Shown one piece after another: positions 14,770-18,082 of a stretch of DNA of 18,082 bases. Both the position numbers and the translations under genes were made by a program. The notes beneath the pieces were generated by a model. It was not told where the DNA came from and did not search any database. It saw only the letters and a program-made list of their open reading frames with translations. The DNA is from Coemansia sp. RSA 922 (taxonomy: Eukaryota > Kickxellomycota > Kickxellomycetes > Kickxellales > Kickxellaceae): positions 1-18,082 of the forward strand of contig JANBQS010000436.1 of NCBI GenBank assembly GCA_027577415.1, written 5' to 3'. Positions within the stretch are counted from its first letter, which is position 1. Every line of letters begins with the position of its first letter.

Positions 14770-15382
14770 AATTATCACTATATCCACAAGATGTGCTACA
14801 CTGGCAATAAACCCCGAAAGAGTCATATATAGCTCAAGTTTTGAAAAAAGAAGTTGTTGGATTGGTGTTCCGTACGTACTAGAGCTATGGTGCTTGGCAC
14901 TGAAACCTAGTTTGTAGTCTAGTTTATTTTGTTGGTAGTGGTTTAGTAATAGACAGCGTGAGACAATTGTCCAATCAATGCTAGAAAAGGGTAAAGCTGC
15001 AACCAAAGTGGAGAGGTGTGCTGGTTCATTGAAAAAAGAAGCCCCAACGTACTTTCAATTGTCTTTGGGATGACGTTACACTGAGCGCTGAAGAGGTAAG
15101 GGCTTGCCCCATTTTTTTCTTTTGCTTACCCACTCCTACGTCATAAAAAAAAGGAGAGTAAGAGAGCAAAAAGGCGCTCAAAAGGTGTTTGAAAGAATGT
15201 TCCACTAAGCATCCAAGCGTCCAAGTCTCGCATTTTCAGCCTTCGCACTCTTGCCTGCTCCCCCAGTTGAAAAATATGAGAAGGAAAAAGAGGTGTTGAA
15301 GCTTGCTCTCTCTCTCTCTTTCCTCCATTTTTCACCATTTATTTGAATAACTTGAAAATACTTTATAAAAACTTTATTATCA
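14770..15382 (+). promoter_or_regulatory. Spacer and upstream region of array-2 gene 2
   Basis: AATAAA at 14806-14811 is a probable polyadenylation signal for gene 1. Further on lie the GTAATAGACAGCGTGAGACAATTG element (near 14948), GGTGTTTGAAAGAATGTTCC (15184-15203), CAAGTCT (15222-15228), CTCCCCCAGTTG (inverse of the G-rich box) and a (CT)7 run at 15306-15319. AAAATATGAGAAGG (from 15271) may be a decayed TATA box about 110 bp before the ATG. No gene is seen. Confidence 0.5.
15306..15319 (+). repeat. (CT)7 dinucleotide repeat
   Basis: It corresponds in position to the (TC)14 run of the previous unit, 64 bp before the start codon. Confidence 0.9.
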
Positions 15383-15700
15383 ATGGCTATCGTTATGATT
15401 TACACCGTTGGTATAGCTGTTATTGCACTAAAGTTGGGCCGTTCAATTCTAATTGGAGATGTCACAATTGTGAATATATCCAAGTATATAGGCGCTAGAT
15501 ATGGCGTTGATTATATTGCTGACCATAGCTTTATTCGTTACCAGCGGGAGGGTTCTGATGTGTGGAAGTCTGAGCCTCCAACCACGAAAGGGGTACCAAT
15601 ATTTGGTCAGCAAGACATTGTTATATTTAGCAATGAGACATTAACAGATGAAGTTCTGCAAACTGTGAAAACCGCTCAGTGTACAGTAAACCAAGCTTAG
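15383..15700 (+). CDS. Orphan family 2, copy 2 (MAIV family)
   Basis: This is a 105-aa protein. An in-frame TGA lies nine codons before the ATG with no other ATG between, which fixes the start at MAIV for this copy and, by homology, for the family. It has MAIVMIY, GDVTI.NISKYIGARY, YIADHSFIRYQR, S.VWKSEP, FGQQDIVIFS and a final helix. Compared with copy 1 there is a small deletion after residue 10 and a shorter tail. It shares with the other copies the aromatic Y..D pair and the W-x3-P. There is no secretion signal or membrane helix. The function is unknown. Confidence 0.7.
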   Translation: MAIVMIYTVGIAVIALKLGRSILIGDVTIVNISKYIGARYGVDYIADHSFIRYQREGSDVWKSEPPTTKGVPIFGQQDIVIFSNETLTDEVLQTVKTAQCTVNQA

Positions 15701-16447
15701 AGATACTGTGAGACCATATATATATCCAATGAATGCTCTAAACTGGTGATAGAAACTGTAGAAGCTGGATTCATGGGTTTTGATTCTGATGATAAAGTCG
15801 ATTTATTGGCACTCCGTATGGCTACAAGCCATTTTCCTTGTCATCAAAACTTAGTTTATAGCCGTGTTTACTTTTTTGGTAACAATTTAGTTTTATTTAT
15901 TAGTTATAGACAACGTGAGACAATTGCACGGTCTGTATTAGAAGTTGGAGATATTGCAAATATAATGGAAAATTTGAGCATTGGTGTGCGCTGGTTCTTT
16001 TTAAAAGGTCAAATTAGGTGCAAATGTTTTTGAGACGAGGCTCTGTTTAGACCTTAAACAGCCTTCTTTTGCCCTCTTTTGTTTTGCTTTTTTTGGGTGG
16101 CCAACACCTATTAATAAACTATGCGCTGGAAATGACGTATGGTAATTTTTTGCAGAAAGCAATCTAATGTGTAGTTTTCTGTAATAATGAGCGAATCCCC
16201 AAAGTGACATCACTTTATGACAACAAAATTACCATGTTTAACATCTATTTACGTCAAACATTGCGTTCACTAACTAATGACACACTCTCATCCCCCTTTT
16301 CCCCCACTCTCGGGTTAAAGCTGAGTAGGGTATTTGCATATAAAAGGCGAACGCTTACAGCCCATGGTTGTTTGCATACTGTCCTCCACACAACTACATT
16401 GGATTCTACTATTCTCAAGCTTTTTTATTTCAAAAACCTTTACTACA
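15701..16447 (+). promoter_or_regulatory. Spacer and upstream region of array-2 gene 3
   Basis: In 747 bp there is no credible gene. TTAGTTATAGACAACGTGAGACAATTGCAC (near 15900) matches the element in the other units. A segment before it (GGCACTCCGTATGGCTACAAG, AAACTTAGTTTATAG) resembles sequence before gene 2 (GAGCTATGGTGCTTGGCACTGAAACCTAGTTTGTAG). The HSE-like and CAAGTCT words and the CT run are missing. TATAAAA (16339-16345) and the 49-bp leader are present. Confidence 0.5.
16339..16345 (+). promoter_or_regulatory. TATA box, array-2 gene 3
   Basis: TATAAAA followed by GG lies 109 bp before the ATG at 16448, the same spacing as in array 1. Confidence 0.65.
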
Positions 16448-16461
16448 ATGGCTATTGTCAA
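16413..16461 (+). repeat. 49-bp block identical to 14399-14447 (copy B)
   Basis: Leader and first codons are identical to those of array-2 gene 1, exactly 2014 bp away. Confidence 0.95.
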
Positions 16462-16756
16462 ATTTTACTCCAACTCTGTACATGATTCCACTCATATGTT
16501 GAACGAAAAGAATCTAGCATGCGATGTAACTATTGGCAGTATATACAATTATATAAAAACGAAGTATAATGAGAGATATGCTGATGACCACATGTATGTT
16601 CATTACAAACGGCATGATTCAAACAAGTGGAAGTACTCGCCTCGTCTGTGCCAACCTAAGAAAGCCGTCCCCAAATTTGAAGAAAAAGATGTTGTGGTAT
16701 TTAGTGACATAATTTTAACAGATGATATGCTAAATATTGTGAATAATGCAGTGTAG
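16448..16756 (+). CDS. Orphan family 2, copy 3 (MAIV family)
   Basis: This is a 102-aa protein with MAIVKFY, DVTIGSIYNYIKTKY, YADDHMYVHYKR, S.KWKYSP, VPKFEEKDVVVFS and a final helix (MLNIVNNAV). It is Lys- and Tyr-rich. An in-frame ATG at 16364 would add 28 residues that look like a signal anchor (MVVCILSSTQLHWILLFSSF). That ATG lies only 25 bp after the TATA box, probably upstream of most transcription starts, and copy 2 has no such extension. The MAIV start is therefore preferred. Ubiquitin-like topology is possible but unproven, and the function is unknown. Confidence 0.7.
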   Translation: MAIVKFYSNSVHDSTHMLNEKNLACDVTIGSIYNYIKTKYNERYADDHMYVHYKRHDSNKWKYSPRLCQPKKAVPKFEEKDVVVFSDIILTDDMLNIVNNAV

Positions 16757-17078
16757 GATAATGGCCAATGACTAGCTACATACCCAGGAACTACGCTAAA
16801 CAGGCAAGAGAAACTGACAGAGCAGACTGCATACTTTAGGTCTTTTTTTAAAAAAAAAAACTTTACCAAGTATACTCCAATAACACCTAGTTTATACTCC
16901 TATATCACGGCCAAATTGTTTGCGCTAAGGGATTCTTGATTGGCAGATTCGTGTCTGATTAAACGCGCTAGGAAAAAATAAGGCGTTTCAAAAAACAAAG
17001 CGCGTCGTCTACTTTTTTTGTTTGGCTTACAATTTTTCTCCCTACCTTTTTTTCGCTTACCAACAAAAAGAAAACACT
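16757..17078 (+). promoter_or_regulatory. Promoter region of the NASP-type histone chaperone gene
   Basis: ACGCG (16963-16967) and its reverse complement CGCGT (17001-17005) lie 74-116 bp before the ATG. ACGCG is the core of the MCB element bound by the MBF factor, which drives G1/S genes in yeasts. This fits a histone chaperone, but the sites are only five bases long. The left half is AT-rich 3' flank of array 2. No gene is seen. Confidence 0.4.
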
Positions 17079-18082
17079 ATGACTGACAAGGGAAAGCAAG
17101 TTGATACCTCCCAGGTACCGGACGACGAGACTCAGAGTGCATTTACCGCCGTTATGCCAGTAATTTCCGACCTCCTCGAAATTGGAACACGCGCGTTTGC
17201 TCTAGGCGAGTGGGAAGAGGCGATAGACAGTTTTGGACAACTAGCATCTATAACCGAACAAACTTTCGGTAGTGAGTCGCCGAGATACGCAGACGGTCTA
17301 GTCTTGTACGGACGCGCATTATTGCAACACGCTATTGAGCAGAACGCGCTTATGGCGGAAAAGACCTTGGCTGATGCTGCTACCGGCAATTTGGGCAAAG
17401 AAGAAGAGGACGAGACGGCGGGTCTTCCTACGAAGGCTAATATAAGCTTTGAAGGCGAGCCTGATTTCCGTCAGATCGAGAGTTTGGCTCTGGAGGATGC
17501 CGAAAACGGCGAGTCTTCAAAGGGCAAGCAGGCGGATACTGGCGAAGAAGAGGAGGATGAGGAAGAGGAGGATGACTTTGCTGCTGCTTGGGACGTATTG
17601 GATCTGGCTCGCGTTATTCAGGCCAAAGCTACCGATAGCAAGTCCCAGCTAAAATACGCAGAAACACTGATGCTTCTTGGTGACGTGTCGATGGAGTCTG
17701 AGAACTTTGGCCAAGCCGTCAAGGACTTTTCCGAAGCGCTTGAAGTCAAAATGCAGTACCTAGACGACTCTAGCCGCGAACTAGCCGAGCTCTACTACAA
17801 ACTGGCCCTAGCATACGAGTATAACCAGGATACCAGCAAGGCGCTAGAGCTTATGAACGACGTTGAGCGTATTCTGGGCAACAGACTGAAAATCGTCCAG
17901 GCTTCGGATAAGGACGAGGATGTTGCAGAGGCCGAGTCATTGGTAGAGGTGTTGGCTGATGTGGCGAGTAAGATCGAGGAGTGGAAGTCGCCGCAGAAGC
18001 CCGTTGACATTAATGCTATGACGCCTGAGGAGAGCGCTATGGCGGAGAAGGCAAAGGCTATGTTTAAGGAGGCGATGGAGTC
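17079..18082 (+). CDS. NASP/Hif1/Sim3-type SHNi-TPR histone chaperone (3' end beyond window)
   Basis: From the ATG at 17079, 334 codons are open to the window edge. TPR1 lies at about 28-65 (ALGEWEEAIDSFGQLASITE). TPR2 begins at about 68 (YADGLVLYGRALLQHAIEQN) and is interrupted by a long insert with an acidic run (E156-D166) before resuming with FAAAWDVLDLARVI. TPR3 and TPR4 follow at about 208-275 (ENFGQAVKDFSEALEVKMQY, LYYKLALAYEYNQDTSKALE). A TPR2 broken by an acidic loop is the hallmark of the SHNi-TPR family: human NASP, yeast Hif1, fission yeast Sim3. These proteins carry histone H3-H4 (Sim3 also CENP-A) to the nucleus and assembly factors, the acidic loop helping to bind histones. The C-terminal part, including any nuclear localisation signal, is missing here. 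Confidence 0.92.
   Translation, partial: MTDKGKQVDTSQVPDDETQSAFTAVMPVISDLLEIGTRAFALGEWEEAIDSFGQLASITEQTFGSESPRYADGLVLYGRALLQHAIEQNALMAEKTLADAATGNLGKEEEDETAGLPTKANISFEGEPDFRQIESLALEDAENGESSKGKQADTGEEEEDEEEEDDFAAAWDVLDLARVIQAKATDSKSQLKYAETLMLLGDVSMESENFGQAVKDFSEALEVKMQYLDDSSRELAELYYKLALAYEYNQDTSKALELMNDVERILGNRLKIVQASDKDEDVAEAESLVEVLADVASKIEEWKSPQKPVDINAMTPEESAMAEKAKAMFKEAME

Larger units (their letters stand above)
14101..16756 (+). repeat. Tandem array 2: three diverged units, about 1 kb period
   Basis: Gene ATGs lie at 14434, 15383 and 16448 (spacing 949 and 1065 bp). Before each gene, far upstream, is a related element with the core GTTATAGACAACGTGAGACAATTGCA or a variant (near 14106, 14946 and 15902). 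Units 1 and 2 share the GGT.TTTGAA.GAATGTTCC element, CAAGTCT and a CT-rich tract. Units 1 and 3 share an exact 49-bp block over the start codon. A CCTAGTTTATA-type word follows genes 2 and 3 or precedes the next unit. The units therefore mix different shared parts, suggesting old duplication with local sequence exchange. Confidence 0.75.

Noticed and set aside
15746..16033. 95-codon open frame between array-2 genes 2 and 3
   Set aside because: It covers the upstream element shared by the units; the frame is not kept in the other units and there is no protein-like pattern.

Overview
This window is eukaryotic nuclear DNA, almost certainly from a compact fungal genome. Support comes from a twin CX9C COA4/Cmc3-type protein, a Pmp3/Sna3-type membrane protein with a PPxY tail, an Alr/Mnr2-type CorA transporter, a mitochondrial helical-repeat protein, a short Mediator-like subunit and a NASP/Hif1/Sim3 histone chaperone. 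Genes are dense and appear intronless, and two convergent pairs overlap at their stop codons. The style of the broken F-box-like gene makes me think of an early-diverging lineage such as Kickxellomycotina. That is an impression from memory, not a search result.

Left part (1-3392). It holds the N-terminal part of a C2H2 zinc-finger protein resembling TFIIIA (minus, cut by the window edge), a chromodomain protein (minus) whose C-terminus copies the histone H3 lysine-9 peptide, and a divergent COA4-like gene (plus). A frameshifted F-box-like pseudogene lies in a 1.5 kb gene-poor stretch, followed by a Pmp3/Sna3-like gene (minus).

Centre-left (3393-7220). Two CorA-superfamily genes lie tail to tail and overlap by 23 bp. 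The plus-strand gene has the normal GMN signature. The minus-strand gene is strongly diverged and has NMN instead.

Accessory arrays. Region 7451-10362 holds three tandem, diverged copies (period about 1 kb) of an orphan gene family of about 120-144 aa. Its spacing of hydrophobic and charged residues looks like a redox-dead thioredoxin fold. Region 14101-16756 holds three tandem copies (period about 1 kb) of a second, unrelated orphan family of about 102-111 aa that starts MAIV. Four of the six genes have a TATA-like box about 105-111 bp before the ATG. Members of both families share upstream TTTGAA, CAAGTCT and GTTGGGGG words. The arrays look more AT-rich than the housekeeping genes beside them. 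I regard the paired arrays as the best candidate here for an undescribed system; their function is unknown.

Between and after the arrays. A 976-aa mitochondrial helical-repeat (PPR-like) protein and a Med28-like coiled-coil protein converge with overlapping stop codons (10723-14003). The window ends inside the NASP-type histone chaperone gene, whose promoter carries two ACGCG words in opposite orientation. I saw no tRNA, rRNA, CRISPR array or transposase gene.
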